Source: Guyanagaster necrorhizus (Eukaryota; Basidiomycota; Agaricomycetes; Agaricales; Physalacriaceae). From it: a DNA stretch of 64,000 nucleotides. The notes below the pieces were generated by a model that saw only the letters and a list, made by a program, of their open reading frames with translations, was not told the DNA's origin and did no database searches. Below, piece by piece: positions 22,093 to 34,163 of this stretch; position 1 is the stretch's first letter, and every line of letters starts with the position of its first letter. The translations under genes and the position numbers were made by a program. Where the stretch lies: positions 480,304 through 544,303 of the forward strand of contig NW_025064889.1 in NCBI RefSeq assembly GCF_019112545.1, in the 5' to 3' direction.

Positions 22093-22756
22093 GTAGTAGA
22101 AAAAATTCCGCGAGGCGCTGCTTGCCCGTTGTGCTATTAGACTGATATTTTCTTTGCCGTCGTGAATTGTCAGCACGTTGTGGGAACATCGGTTCCACAA
22201 ACGTACAGTTCTCAGAACAGGCTTTATTTTTATGACGAGTGAGAATATGATGCCTACCTTTGTACTTCGAAGCGTGGCGTGAACGTGTGAGCACCCTCGA
22301 TTGAAGTCCGAAATAGTTTTGATCGTATCCTCTTATTGCGATTGCCGAACGGCGAGGTCGAGTTGTCGGGTTTGGCGGCTCCATAAATCAGTACCAGTCT
22401 GGTGCTAGCGATAATGGAGACCGGCCCTTATTGAGTGTGAGTGGGGCGGAGTGCTACGATTATATATTCCACAGTTTACCCGCTCTGAAAAAATTCTTAT
22501 TCTCAGATTTTCGACGCCTCGAAGTACTAAAATGATTGTTAACTTCTTTGCCATCGTATAATAATAGAGATTCGCAATGTGCGGAAGCAAATCTTAAATT
22601 GACGTGCTTTAATTGATTTTACGTAATACCTCGTGGCAAATCGATCACATGACCGGTACCGGAGCTCATCGTTTTGGGCGACGAGGGGGAGGGGTCTCAT
22701 AAACGACGATCACGACGAGCACGACCTTCTTCCGTCCCGGTGACACTACCATTTGA
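22093..22756. other. Intergenic region upstream of TSC2
   Basis: About 660 bp of AT-richer DNA with no recognisable coding on either strand. It should hold the 3' UTR of the permease and the promoter of the tuberin gene. Short minus-strand frames at 22,070-22,590 show no family similarity. Confidence 0.45.
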
Positions 22757-25700
22757 ATGTCCCGACAGGATGCAGACACAAACACACGGTCTCGCCCACG
22801 GGCAAACACTAATTTTGCTCCTTTCAACTGGCGGCGGCAACGCACAGAACCATCGACGCCGGCTCAGACAACGACGACACTACCATCGTTGCCTCTTGAA
22901 GCCCTCATCTCAGCATTGACGCCGCCCTCGCCACCCAATACCGATTATGCTCGTGCTCTAGCGGCGATGCTGCCTACGCTGTCTCCACTTCCTCCATATA
23001 CGCTTCTAAACCCTGTTTTGGCTTCCCTTTACAGCGCCACTTCTTCTGAAGCAAACCAGGTCGCAGGATTTGACATCCTCTCGGCATATTGGGAAAATCA
23101 TGAAGCCCCCACCCTTGGGACTGCGGATAGAATATCCTTCTTCTCGTTCTTCCTGGGATCCAGCATTTCGTGGAGTATCGATTTATGGGAACCCAGATTC
23201 AAGGCTCTGAGAGCTTTGACAAAATACGGAGTGGAAATTGTCGGGATTGAAACGATGTTCCTCAAAGTTCTCAAATCCTGGATCATGGGCGCATTCGAAG
23301 GACTGGGCACGGAGACCATTTCTCATCGTGAAGAGTTGGAGCGAGAACGGAGTATCAGTGTTCTGTCCGGATTTCTTACATCGATTGCCGACAAGCCAGA
23401 AATTGTTGCTCGAATTTCAGAGTCAGAATTGCAAGGCGTGGTGGAATTCTATGCTGTACTCGTGGATCGTGTTATTGACACACCGGGAGACTCGTCTACG
23501 CTTTCACCACTACCGATTTCCGACCAGGTGTCACACACCACTACGCCATCGCGGTCCCCCAATGCGCACAGGCGACACGCTTCCTCGATTTCAATATCCT
23601 CTCTACCGTCACCTACCGTTTCGATGTCGCCTTCGTTACCACCTACACCTCACCCCTCAAAGCAGCCGGCAGACATTGCGATTGGTCTGTATTTGAAGCA
23701 TCTCGACTCGCAAATGAGGTCTCTTTCTCCGTCGTCATTGACGTCGATTCTCCCGCTTCTCTTCCGAGCCTTGGCCTTTTGTGCGACACCTCTACCAAGG
23801 TTAACGGTCTACTCCCAGGCACTCAAAAAACATCCATCAGAGGAGAAGATTGAAGGCATGCTCGATTCCCTGCTCGCTGGACTGTACTCGTCGACCTGCA
23901 TCATGATTTTGAAGCAGCATCTGTACCCTTCGCCGGCGCTACTGAACGCAAGTCGCTTAGAAGAGGCTCAAAATGGTTCCCCCAATCGTAAGGACACTCG
24001 GATCGACCACCGTGAGATATCTAAGGCCATCCAGACGTCTTTCGGTGCGCAGCGCGCCTTGCGGAACCATATTCGTCGAGCCCTCATCACCCGACTTGCG
24101 CGTGCGTATATATCTCGACAGAGCTCGCTGAGTTACGCTCATACCGGTGCACCAGGGAACATGGATATTGAGAAGGATCTTTTGGAGAGGGCGTGGCCAA
24201 AAGATGACGTTGCGTTGAATGGATGGGATGCGTCGCGGGTGGGCAGAGCGATGGCAGGCAGCGTTGAATCTTGGATCATCTTCAATGCGGGATGTGACTT
24301 GGCAGGGTTTGAGGCTGGTAAGGAGAAGGTGCTGGCTGAAGCGGCGGGTACATTAAAAGATATCCTCCAAGAGCTTGACGAGCGAGACTCTGGTAGTGGC
24401 TCGTTTGAAGAGGAGGAGGCTAATGCTGTAGGAGAAACGTTGTATAGTCTCGCGGGATATGTCAATCCCCTCGTGTGAGTTTGTGTCGGCCCGGATGTAC
24501 AAGGTAGCTCACCTTTTTGTTCATAGAAACGCGGACGGTACGCCATTTGTGGTACCGCTTGCGCAGCCCAACAATGCTCCGACGGCTTTCCTCCGCATTC
24601 TCAGCTCTCTGCTGGCGCGTGATCATTCTACGCATCTCCGACCACTGCTTTCCTCGACTCTCCTCCACATTTCTGATCATCTTACTGATCTTGATGCTTC
24701 GAGGCTTCCCACAGTCATGTTGGGGCAACATGATATATCTCCGACCTGTCCTGATTGGCTCGACAATTGGAGGACTATGCTGAACAATCCGGTCATGGTT
24801 AGTGCACGGCGGCCGATAACGACGGCGTCGGTGATGGTTGCGTTGGCGAATGTGTATGACAGTGTGAGGGACATGCGTGTGTACAGACGAGCGCTGGCAG
24901 ACGTGGTGTATGAGCATCGTCAGAAACGTGGGAACGAAAGCGAGACGGAGGAATGTGAGGCGATGTGGAAAATCCTCGGAGACGAAGTTGTCCTGCGGAT
25001 CGTCGAAGCGTCGGGAGAGGACGAGAGTGTGGACAAGTTTCTTGATCTGCTGTTCAGCTTTGCAGTGGACGATGATGATGAGGAAGATGGGGATACCGTT
25101 TCTGTGGGTACGGCTGATACACACTCGCCGTCACCACAGATTGGGTACAGTGCGCCGGCGAGGCTGCACGGGGAGTATCGCGACAAGGATGTTGGGATCA
25201 TGTCGATAATATCTTCTCTGGCTGCTGGCTCGGTGTCTCGTGCGCAGTCTATCCATCCGCAGACTATCGAAGAGACGGCTGCTGAGGCTCAGCCTGAGCC
25301 GCATGAGAGCACGGCGTCGCGAGCTGTCGGGGCGGTCACGGCGCTGATCAGTGTGTTTAGTCAACTGTCGTTCACTCCATTTTCGTTGAGCAACGTGGAT
25401 CATGCGCTTTCTGTGTATGATACTCTGATTGACATCCTTCAGAGAGTTAAACATGCTCGGGTACGGCTGACGGTACTGCAGTTTTTTATGCGACTACGGG
25501 CTGACCGGGACCACCGGGTGTACTTTATGAAGACGGGGTATGATACGGAGGGACAGGTGTCTATGTTGGCGGCATCTATAGCTCGCGTGCGGGAGGGGAC
25601 GGAGCATGGCGTGCGGGCGGGGCCGTATGTGGCTGATGCGGTGTCCGAGCTCCGGAAAGCGCGGGCGCGTATGCCGCATGAGAGGCGGGGGCGTGGGGCG

Positions 25701-28059
25701 TCTACCAACCCCGGGAGTCGGAGTCGATCGAGGATCCCGGCTCTTGCGCCGCCTGTGAAGCCGCGGGATCCTCTGTGGTACATTCCTGAACATGTGCCGT
25801 TCAGTTTTGCAGAGGTCGATACGCCGAGTGAAGCACTCATCACCTATGATCCCCTTGGTCCCGATCGCGTCCCCGTGCTCCCTATTTCAAGGTACCTTGC
25901 CGCGATTTGCGATATTCTGGAGCAGGAGAAGAACTGGGAGATCCTGTCGTATGTGCTGTGTCATTTGTCGGTGCAGCTGGCGAACAAGCACCTGTTTTGT
26001 GGGCCCAAATCGCGGGCAGTCTGTTCGCGAATGCTGACGATTTTGTGCCATGGGATTTTGGAGGGTGATTTTGCGGCGCAGATTGACCGTTGGCCTTTGG
26101 GGTTGAAGATTCGAGACGCGCATGGGCTGGCGTATCATGTCCTTTCTGTGCTCATCAGTTACGGGCGGTGTTTTGATCTACGGCAGAAGCATACGCTGGT
26201 GGAGGTTTTCCTTGGAGGACTTGATGGGCAGCCGATGACGGTCAAGACGTGTTTGCACTCTTTGTCGATCACAGCGTTTGAGCTGCAGTCGTCGACGACC
26301 AAGTACATGTCGAGCATCCTGGAAAAGCTATCGCAGATCATGTCGAACCCGGACATGGCAGTTCACATACTGGGATTCTTGTCGATTATCGGGTCGCATC
26401 CCCCTCTGTATTCGAACTTCACGGATGGGGATTTCAAGATGGTGTTTGGGGTTGCGTTGCAGTATTTGCAACACTACATCCAGCAGAGCCAGTCTCCTAC
26501 TGTGTCGTGGGCGCTTTCTCAGCATGTGCGGATACTGTCGTATTATCTTGTGTATGTGTGGTTCCTGGGTGTGAAGGTTCCGGATCGTCTGCAGCATATC
26601 CCGTATATTACGCGACAGCTTTTGCTGGCAAATGAAGGGAGGAGTGGGGTGGACAATGCCACCGAGGTGTGCTTTGACTGGCTGGCACGGTACACGTATG
26701 CGAGTGCTGATCCGAGGCCTGCGAATTCGCTGTTGAGCGAGATGATCATGAACCCGACACGGAAGATGGAGGTGGCAACCAGTGAAAAGACGTGGATTAT
26801 TGGGAACGCGATTGTCACGATCCGAACGCTGACTCGGCTGGGGTGGATTGAAGTGCTGTCTCGCAGGCCGTCTGGGTACACCAAGTTCTTGTGCCGACTG
26901 GAGAATTCGCCTCTGGTGGGGCCTGGAGATGTGGAGCCTGATATGATGTCTGTGCCTGCAGTGTTGTTGGCTGATCGGAATCCTCCGAGAGCGGGAGGGG
27001 ACGAGGGCGAGGTGAGTTGATTGATGGCTGACGGGCTTGCTTGCTTGCTGATGATGTATATAGTACGAGGATGTTCGAGAGTTGTTGTCGATGGATGACG
27101 AGGAGGAGGGGGAGGAGGACGACGATGATGATTCGACGCCTCGACCTGACCCTGTTACTGGATATGTGTGGAGTCGGACTGCACCGTCTCAGAGGCGGAA
27201 GGAGGTGGTGATTGATCCGGCGTACTTTGCACTGCAGTTGTCTGGATATCCTCAGACGTCGTCGTCATCATCGTCGCGTCTGATCTCGGACCAGGGTGCG
27301 CTGCGGAGGTTTCTGTCTGCGTTTGACAGGATGCCCGTCATTGACACCCACAAGGTTGGCATACTGTATGTTGCTCCAGGACAGGTGGACGAGGTGGAGA
27401 TTCTGAAAAATACGCACGGGTCGCCGGCGTATACGCGCTTTCTGGAAGGGATTGGGCGGCTGATCGAGTTGCGGGGCCAGATCGATGTGTACGCAGGCGG
27501 GCTGAACCCGGACGACGACGGAGAGTACGCGTACGCGTGGTGGGACGACATCGGCCAGATCCTGTACCACACCGCGACCATGATGCCCTCGCTCCCGACT
27601 GACCCGGCTTGCAACAACAAAAAGGCGCACATTGGCAACGACTTTGTGCGCATCGTGTGGAACGACGGGGGCCGGCCGTACCGGTTCGACACGTTATCGA
27701 CCGAGTTTCAGTTTGTGAACATTGTGGTCGAGCCGCATTCGCTGGGCGCCATTGCCGCGTTTTCAAACAATCTACACGAGAATGAGTATTTCAAGGTTAC
27801 GGTCCAGAGTGCGGAGGGGATGATGGAGTTTGCGCCGGTGGGAGAGTACCGGCTTGTGTCTGCGGAGAACTTGCCGTTGCTAGTGCGGCAGTTGAGTCTG
27901 CTCGCTGACTGGTACGCGTCTGTGTTTTCTCGGACGGGCCGGGACACAGAGAGGGTGGAGATGAAGACAAACTGGCAGGAACGGTTGGAGGCCATTGGAA
28001 GATTTAAAGATAAAGTACTACTGCCCGACGACACCGGCGACCACTCTTTTCCTTTCTAG
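22757..28059 (+). CDS. TSC2: Tuberin (TSC2), GTPase-activating protein for Rheb
   Basis: Tuberin forms the TSC complex with TSC1 (hamartin) and switches off Rheb, restraining TORC1. The model has three large exons: join(22757..24474, 24527..27011, 27064..28059), in phase, giving 1732 aa, close to the length of animal tuberin. Both introns are 52 nt with GTGAGT donors. The N-terminal and central parts are helical-repeat-like and contain Ser/Pro linkers. The Rap/Ran-GAP domain occupies the last exon: VGILYVAPGQ, YWDDIGQILYHTATMMP-like WWDDIGQILYHTA, then KKAHIGNDFVRIVWND, where the Asn of HIGND matches the catalytic asparagine thumb. The domain continues VNIVVEPHSLG and the protein ends FKDKVLLPDD. 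All catalytic features are intact. Its stop is only 30 bp before the next start codon. Confidence 0.94.
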
Positions 28060-28089
28060 TCTATTTGTTATTATTTTTATATCACCACT

Positions 28090-28809
28090 ATGCTTCGCTC
28101 CGCCATGAGACAGTCTCCCTCTCCGTCCCCGTCCCCGGCATTGTCCTCCCCTCCGCCCTCCACCTTGCCGTACACACCCAAAGTATCATTCGACACCTTT
28201 GAAAATCCTGTCGCTTCCATGTTCTCATTCACCCTCTCTGCAAAGTCGTCTGGCTATCGGCGCACTCGCAGCACCCGCGTCTTTCTCTGTGCTGCCTCTC
28301 CAGATGAGACTGGCAACGAGGCCCTCGACTGGGCTCTCGACTCGCTCGTCCAGGATGGAGACGAGTTTGTTGTCTGTCGCGGCGTCGACGAGGACGAGCT
28401 CGCTGCAAAGGACCACGATATCCTCCGCGATGAGGCCAGGAAGCTCATGCAGCGCGTCCAGGACAAGGCGTCTGATCTCCCGGACAGAAAGCTCTCCCTG
28501 ATCCTCGAATATGTCCCAGGCAGGATCACAGACACCCTCGACCGCCTCATTGCCCTCTACCGTCCAGATTCAGTCGTCGTAGGCACTCGTGGCAGAAAGT
28601 GAGTTCAAACTCTTTGTTTAGACTTTTGCGCTCATTTCCTTCCTTCCAGGGCATGGCAGAATATAGGAAAAGGTCCCATGGGCTCTGTATCTAGATATGT
28701 CCTCATACATTCACCCGTTCCTATCATCGTCGTCAGGCCAGAGCGCAAGGTCAAAAAGGCTGTTCAGAAGAGAAAGGCTGATCCAAAGCGCGGTATACAC
28801 TTTGATTAG
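28090..28809 (+). CDS. Universal stress protein (UspA domain)
   Basis: The model is join(28090..28598, 28650..28809), giving 222 aa. A Ser/Pro-rich N-terminus of about 50 residues precedes the UspA fold: TRVFLCAASPDETGNEALDW, a helical segment, then SVVVGTRGRK. The 51-nt intron joins this to AWQNIGKGPMGSVSRYVLIH and PVPIIVVRPE. The G-x2-G-x9-G-S/T nucleotide-binding pattern is partly present (GKGPMGSVSR). The C-terminus is basic. USP proteins bind ATP/AMP and are linked to stress responses, but the role in mushrooms is not established. An internal ATG at 28219 is an alternative start. The gene starts 30 bp after the TSC2 stop. Confidence 0.88.
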
Positions 28810-29002
28810 TCCTTGGATGACTTTAATCAGATGGGCGAGGGAGAGAGAGAACGGAATACGTTGTACGTCCGTTATCATGGCGAGTGTCTTTTTTTTTGGA
28901 CTGTCCGGATATTTCCGTAGCCATTCGGCCTTAAAGATGTAACCTTTTCATGAAATGTAATCTTAGAATATTCAACGCTCTACGTGTCATTACATCACTC
29001 AA

Positions 29003-29711
29003 ATGACCACAACAAAGAACAGCACCAACACCGATGGCTTCTTGAGAAATATTCAGCAGAGATATCTCTTACCGACCTTTCTCCAACCAAAGGCTTGTGA
29101 CTTGAAATCGACGTTTAGCCATGGTTCCACCACACCATTAGCTCAAAGGGCAGAGAGAATCCTCGATCACGACTGCTCTTTCGGTGCAAACATCTCTGGT
29201 AACCTAACCCCATACTTCCTCTGTTCTTCTGTTCTTCTTCATCCCACCCAAAGGTCAAACCTCCGGAGAAGCAGACAACGTACAAGGTCTATGATGGTGA
29301 CACAGAAGGCCATCGTTCCGCGATGCTTATGGTTCTGCCCTGCACTCGGAGTCTGCTCGTTACGGCTGGCTAAAACCAACTTGGCTGATGAGATTTACGA
29401 CACAGCGACCACTCACAAGCAGTTGCAGAAATTCTTGTCCGGATGGTATAGTCGACTTTGTCGGTATTTAAAAGGCTCCCGTGTTCCGAAAAATTTCCCA
29501 GACTTGCCCTTCCTCGCATCTTCGGATAGCGAAGGGGATTCACCTATATCCGAACAATCCCAGTCTGTTCCAAAGAAAAGAAAAGGGAAAACGAAGAGAG
29601 AGACGAAACAGATGGATCCACGACAACCGTTACGCGTCTGGATACCTGGAACAGTGGTACAAGGGGGGGAATGTTAAATGTAATGCTAGGTCTTCGTTGC
29701 AGAAGTATTAG
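29003..29711 (+). CDS. Unidentified candidate gene, exon structure unclear
   Basis: A 224-codon open frame runs 29003-29677. A plausible intron (GTAACC...CAAAG, about 29,200-29,253) would change the frame of its second half, and three frames downstream remain partly open, so the product is uncertain. The second half contains a Ser/Asp/Glu stretch (FLASSDSEGDSPISEQSQS) followed by a basic run (KKRKGKTKRE), a composition seen in nuclear proteins. No domain is recognised. It could equally be non-coding DNA between the stress protein and the APH gene. Confidence 0.28.
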
Positions 29712-29908
29712 ATTTGTGTTTTTGCAGTGTATTTTTCGTATATCCAAACTGTATTTCTAGTGTCTTTCTTGGTTTATTTGTTGATTTCTAGCTGACAGGA
29801 ATCTTGCTCTAGTATCATTTTTTTTTCCTGTTTACTGAAGGCGAAAGCATCGTACGGAGAGATACTATTAATATTATTTAAAAATGTCCCTGCTACACGT
29901 TCTGTCGC

Positions 29909-31188
29909 ATGGCGCGTTGTTGCAACGGTTGCAACTTGTTATTGAACTGGGATGGCCACTTAATGGATTTCCTCTGTTCAGAACGATCCAGAGAGCTCTA
30001 CAATACATGCTTGTCGAACTTCAATCTCGAGGCTCTTCGACAGAGAGCAACAGATTATAGAGGGATCTCATGCATTAACTGCGAGGCCATCGCACAAGGT
30101 GGATATAATACTGTGAGCTCACCCGTTCAATGTCATCATAAGTGAACAAGCGACGCCACCGTAACTTGTCATGCTTTAGGTTTTTCTTCTGACATTCCAA
30201 GATGGACACGAGCTCATTGCGCGCCTAAGTGGTAGCCGCTTGGGCCAGGATAAAGGCGTATCTGAGGAGGTTCCCACTCACCGGATAAGATCTGAAGTAA
30301 GAGCTATGACTGAAACGACTTCCTTGTTAAATTCACTTACAGCCAGGTTGCGACAATGCGTTATGTTGAGATCCACACATCCATTCTCGTTCCGCATGTC
30401 CACCTGGCTGAATTCGATGTACACAATGTCGTTGGGACGCGTTTCATGCTTATGGACAGCGTGAGTTGTATCACCAGAGTTCCTTGATATCTATTGATGT
30501 GTCTTCTGCAGATCGTAGGTCCCTCCCTTGATGAGGTCTGGGATAGATTAACTCCCAAAGGACACGAGCAAGCCATTCGTCAATTATGCGGGTTTCAATC
30601 TGAACTACTCAAGCTGGAGTTTCCTGCAATTGGATCTCTTCTCGACGAGCATGGAACCCTGGGTCCGCTGTCCCGTTCATGCATGTATCCGTCCCTGCTT
30701 GGTCTTGATTGCGGGCCTTTCAAGACTACAAAGGAGTACTTGCTAGCAAATGTATCTGCTGAACCAAAGCTTATCCAAGAAACCCCCGAGAATTGGCGGG
30801 AACAGAGAAAAGATCTACAAAACTTGAGCGGCGGTTTGGACGACACGTCGCTCGAGGATGCACACGAGTGGCTTCGCCTGTTGTATGAAGGTGTACAGGG
30901 TCTTCGGGACGATATTCTGGATCTCCCTGAGAGTCCGTTCGTCCTGTTTCATGATGATTTTTTCAGTGGTCGAATGTGGTCGTTTCGCCTGAAGATCCAA
31001 CCAAGTTGGTGGGAATTTTGGATTGGGAAGGTTCGCGAGTGGCTCCTATATGGGACAACAACTGCTTAGGTGAAGGGGTAGAACAGAACACTATTGATGA
31101 TCCAGAGGAGTTCGGGTATCTTCAAGGGATAACGTGGGATATCCTCCAGAATGCACAGCCTAACGTCGCGTATTCGCGACATAGGTAG
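29909..31188 (+). pseudogene. Aminoglycoside phosphotransferase (APH)-family kinase, interrupted by a frameshift
   Basis: APH-fold small-molecule kinases form large, mostly uncharacterised families in mushrooms. Exon 1 ends AIAQGGYNT; spliced exons continue VFLLTFQDGHELIARL, then VATMRYVEIHTS, PHVHLAEFDVHNVVGTRF, and IVGPSLDEVWDRL. The catalytic region reads FVLFHDDFFSG, then the frame is lost at a run of six T (30958-30963). The continuation NVVVSPEDPTKLVGILDWEG is intact in another frame and ends at 31188. The catalytic HxDxxxxN and the metal-binding Asp are therefore split between frames. No GT-AG intron fits there. The rest of the gene shows no decay, so a sequencing error or a very recent mutation is likely. 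The start at 29909 is the first ATG of the frame. Confidence 0.75.
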
Positions 31189-32328
31189 CATCTTCTCCTT
31201 CATATCACCGATTATGGTCATTCCTTCCGGTCGAGACGGAAGGTAGTTGATTATCTTTTCTTGGGCTGGCTCGAGGTGGTGTGAGGAAAAGGTTTTTGTG
31301 GGGATGTAGAGCCTATGGCTGGCCTGGAGAAATATATTAGAGGTACCGGTAGTTTTCGGTGCTCTTTGGCGGGTTCTGATATTTGAGGTTTAGAATTTCG
31401 ACAGACGTCTTCTGATTCCGGTAACTAGGACCTGGTATTGATATGGACGCCCGTTATCATATGGAGCAATGCATTTGATCTAGCTTTAGAGGATTTGAAG
31501 TCGTGTTTCCATGGGACCTACTTGTGTACAGAAAGTCACCGTTGGAGGTAAGCATATTGAGCCATCACGAATTTACTGAGCTGCCATGATGTGCATCACG
31601 AATGCAAATATGAGGACCAGCAACGAATTCATCACAGAGCGAAAATAGAAACGGCACGGTTCCTGTCCTCTCATATCTACTAGATCTCTTCCGCGAGCTG
31701 GAGACATGAAGATACTCGTCTCTGCTTTATGTCGGCAACGAAAGACTCAGAAATCTTTTTACCGTAGCAGGCATACCGGGAGCTGTGAAGGAGAACCCTC
31801 TATGCGTGACTTCTGCAAGGATGTCATTAGTGAAGTCATTGATAGATTCATGCTGGGCGGGCTTATTGGTCCAAGTTAAGCCTAATAAGAAGGTAATGGA
31901 CTAAGGGGATATCGCTTCCACGTGTTCTTGACAAGAGAAGATTTATTGATCTTAGAAGATAGGTAGGGTTCGGAGTCGAGCTAGTCTGCGCTTGCTCCAC
32001 AAGGCGACTTCGTCGCTCATCATACGCAGCCTAACCAATGTCCGAGGAAGGATAAGAAAAGAGGGCAAAAGTTTCTGTCCCGTCATCGTTCGGTAGTAAA
32101 ACGTATCGTACCGAGAAAGTAGCATATATACTCAGGAGCAGACGAGACTTTCGCATCTTTGAGCAGGTAATTTCTTGGCAACCTAGAGCTGTGGATGGAT
32201 CAAGAAGCTGAGAGTGAGATACCGAGGCCTGCGGCAGGTGTGAAGATTACCAAGTTGTGATTACGGATGCTCGGACCGATCTTGTCATTGAACGGCCTGA
32301 GCTTGTGAATGGCTTGTTATCGATTACG
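31189..32328. other. 1.1-kb gap without a recognisable gene
   Basis: No frame here gives a plausible product on either strand. It lies between the APH gene and the GH3 gene and should include the promoter of the latter. A frame beginning MDQEAESEIPRPAAG at about 32,194 might be an upstream exon of the GH3 gene, but no convincing splice was found. No repeats were noticed. Confidence 0.45.
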
Positions 32329-34063
32329 ATGCTCTCAGAGTCACTCCGGCGAGAAATTGGGCAACATTTCGTAGTGGGATTCCACGGACAAGAAGTGAAC
32401 GACGATATACGGAGACTGATCCAAACGTACTTCGTGGGAAGCGTGATTCTGATGAAAAGAAATGTAAAGGGTGCGTGTGTCTGAGTTGTTAGCGAATATC
32501 TATTTCTTGGCCACACATAGATGTTGGGCAGGTTAGAAGGATTGTATCGGAACTGCAAATGATTGCGAAGGAGGCAGGGCATGAGAGGGCACTGTTGATT
32601 GGGACGGATCAGGAAAATGGCATGGTGTCGGCGATGAGCTCCTCCACGGCAGCGACACAGTTGTAGGTGGTTTGATGTTGACGATAATCGAGCTAATCAT
32701 CCTAGTCCTGGTGCAATGGCCCTCGCAGCTTCGGGTTCAAAAGAAATGGCTAGAGATGTGTATGCAGCATCCGGAAAGGAGTTGAGATTGCTTGGAGTGA
32801 ATTGGGCATACAGTCCCGTAGCAGATGTGAATTCTGACATGAAAAATCCGGTTATTGGAGTAAGGTCCTTTGGAGATGGTGCGTCATGATTTGTCATGGA
32901 TAGAACTGCATTGACAATTAGTAGATGCCGAAGAGGTCGCAAAGTATGTTGTAGCAGCAGCCCAGGGCCTCACGTCGGCAAATATCGCACCTGCTGCAAA
33001 GCACTTCCCTGGGCATGGAGATACCCACGTTGATTCACACCTTGCGTTGCCACGGATCAGCAAAAGTCGAGAAGATATGGAGCTGACGGAACTAATTCCA
33101 TTCCGGAGGGTGATTGAGGAGAAGTGTGCTACCATAATGACGGGACATATGGCGCTTCCCTTGGTGACCGGCGGGGATATACCTTGCTCGTTGTCGAGAC
33201 AGATTACGACGGGGTGGCTGCGAGGAGATCTGGGTTTCGAGGGCGTGGTGGTGACGGACTGCCTGGAGATGGATGCCATTGCTGAACTGAGCCAGGGTGG
33301 CTGTGGTATCGAAGAGGGAGCGGTTCGCGCGTTGGAGGCTGGTGCAGATATCGCGATGATATGTCATACAATGGCGAGACAGGTGGGTGCCATTGAACGC
33401 GTGTACGATGCGGTCCAGGCAGGACGGATCAGCGCCAACGACTTAAAGGACAGTGGCGACAGAGTGAAGGCCTTGAAGGACTGGTTCGCTGACTGGTCTC
33501 TTCCTGCTGACGACTGGAACACGGTCAAGGCTGCGAGTAAAAGGCTCAGCGAGGAGGCATACCAGAAGACCATCACCATCCTCCAGAATGGCACCTGGCT
33601 GAAAGCCACTGACACCGTTGTGTGCTACACCCCTCGACCAGAAAGTTTGAACAAAGCTATCGACGATGCCGACGGCGTTTTGAGGGACGGTGCTGGCAAA
33701 ATTCGGAATACCGCAGGACCCTCCTTCGCTGCACTGGCTGAGTCCATCTCCAAGAGGACAAAGTGCGTGCACGTCGTGTATCCTAGTGACGAGCAAGTCG
33801 ATTGGAACGGGGTGTCAGGCATCGTGTTTGTCTTGAGGAACGCCGATAGATCGCCCTGGCAGTTGGAGTGGATGAAGAAAGCAGCGGGGAGAAAGACGAA
33901 TATGGTGCTGGTATCGTGCTGCACGCCGTACGATCTGAACAGAGTCAGCGTCGAGCACGCATGCCTGGCAACGTTTGAGTTTACTGCGCCCGCATTCGAG
34001 GCGGCGGTTGGTGTCATTTTTGGTGAGGCAGTTGCCGAGGGATATTGCCCGGTAATTACCTAA
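32329..34063 (+). CDS. Glycoside hydrolase family 3 beta-N-acetylhexosaminidase-like enzyme
   Basis: GH3 enzymes of the NagZ-like branch remove terminal N-acetylglucosamine residues. The chosen start is 32329 (MLSESLRREIGQHFVVGFHG). Then come VGSVILMKRN, an intron, LLIGTDQENGMVSAM (substrate-binding loop), an intron, LLGVNWAYSPVADVNSDM, an intron, and AAKHFPGHGDTHVDSHLALP, a defining GH3 motif with the His of the acid/base pair. The nucleophile region reads GVVVTDCLEMDAI, with Asp as expected. A C-terminal domain follows, ending at 34063. No signal peptide is visible with this start, so the enzyme is probably intracellular. An upstream coding segment (about 32,194-32,328) cannot be excluded. 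Confidence 0.87.
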
Positions 34064-34163
34064 TTTAAAGTCGATCTAATCTAATCCTGGTCGCCACGTG
34101 GTGAACACAGCCTCTGTTGGTCTGCTACTTACCTCTCTTCCTTTCTTACACGACGCTCACGAC

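Noticed and set aside
24462..25124. 220-codon minus-strand frame
   Set aside because: It is antisense to the second exon of TSC2, which is supported by frame continuity and a phase-correct intron.
31960..32010. GGGTTCGGAGTCGAGC, resembling a tRNA B box
   Set aside because: No A box or acceptor stem could be paired at the proper distance.
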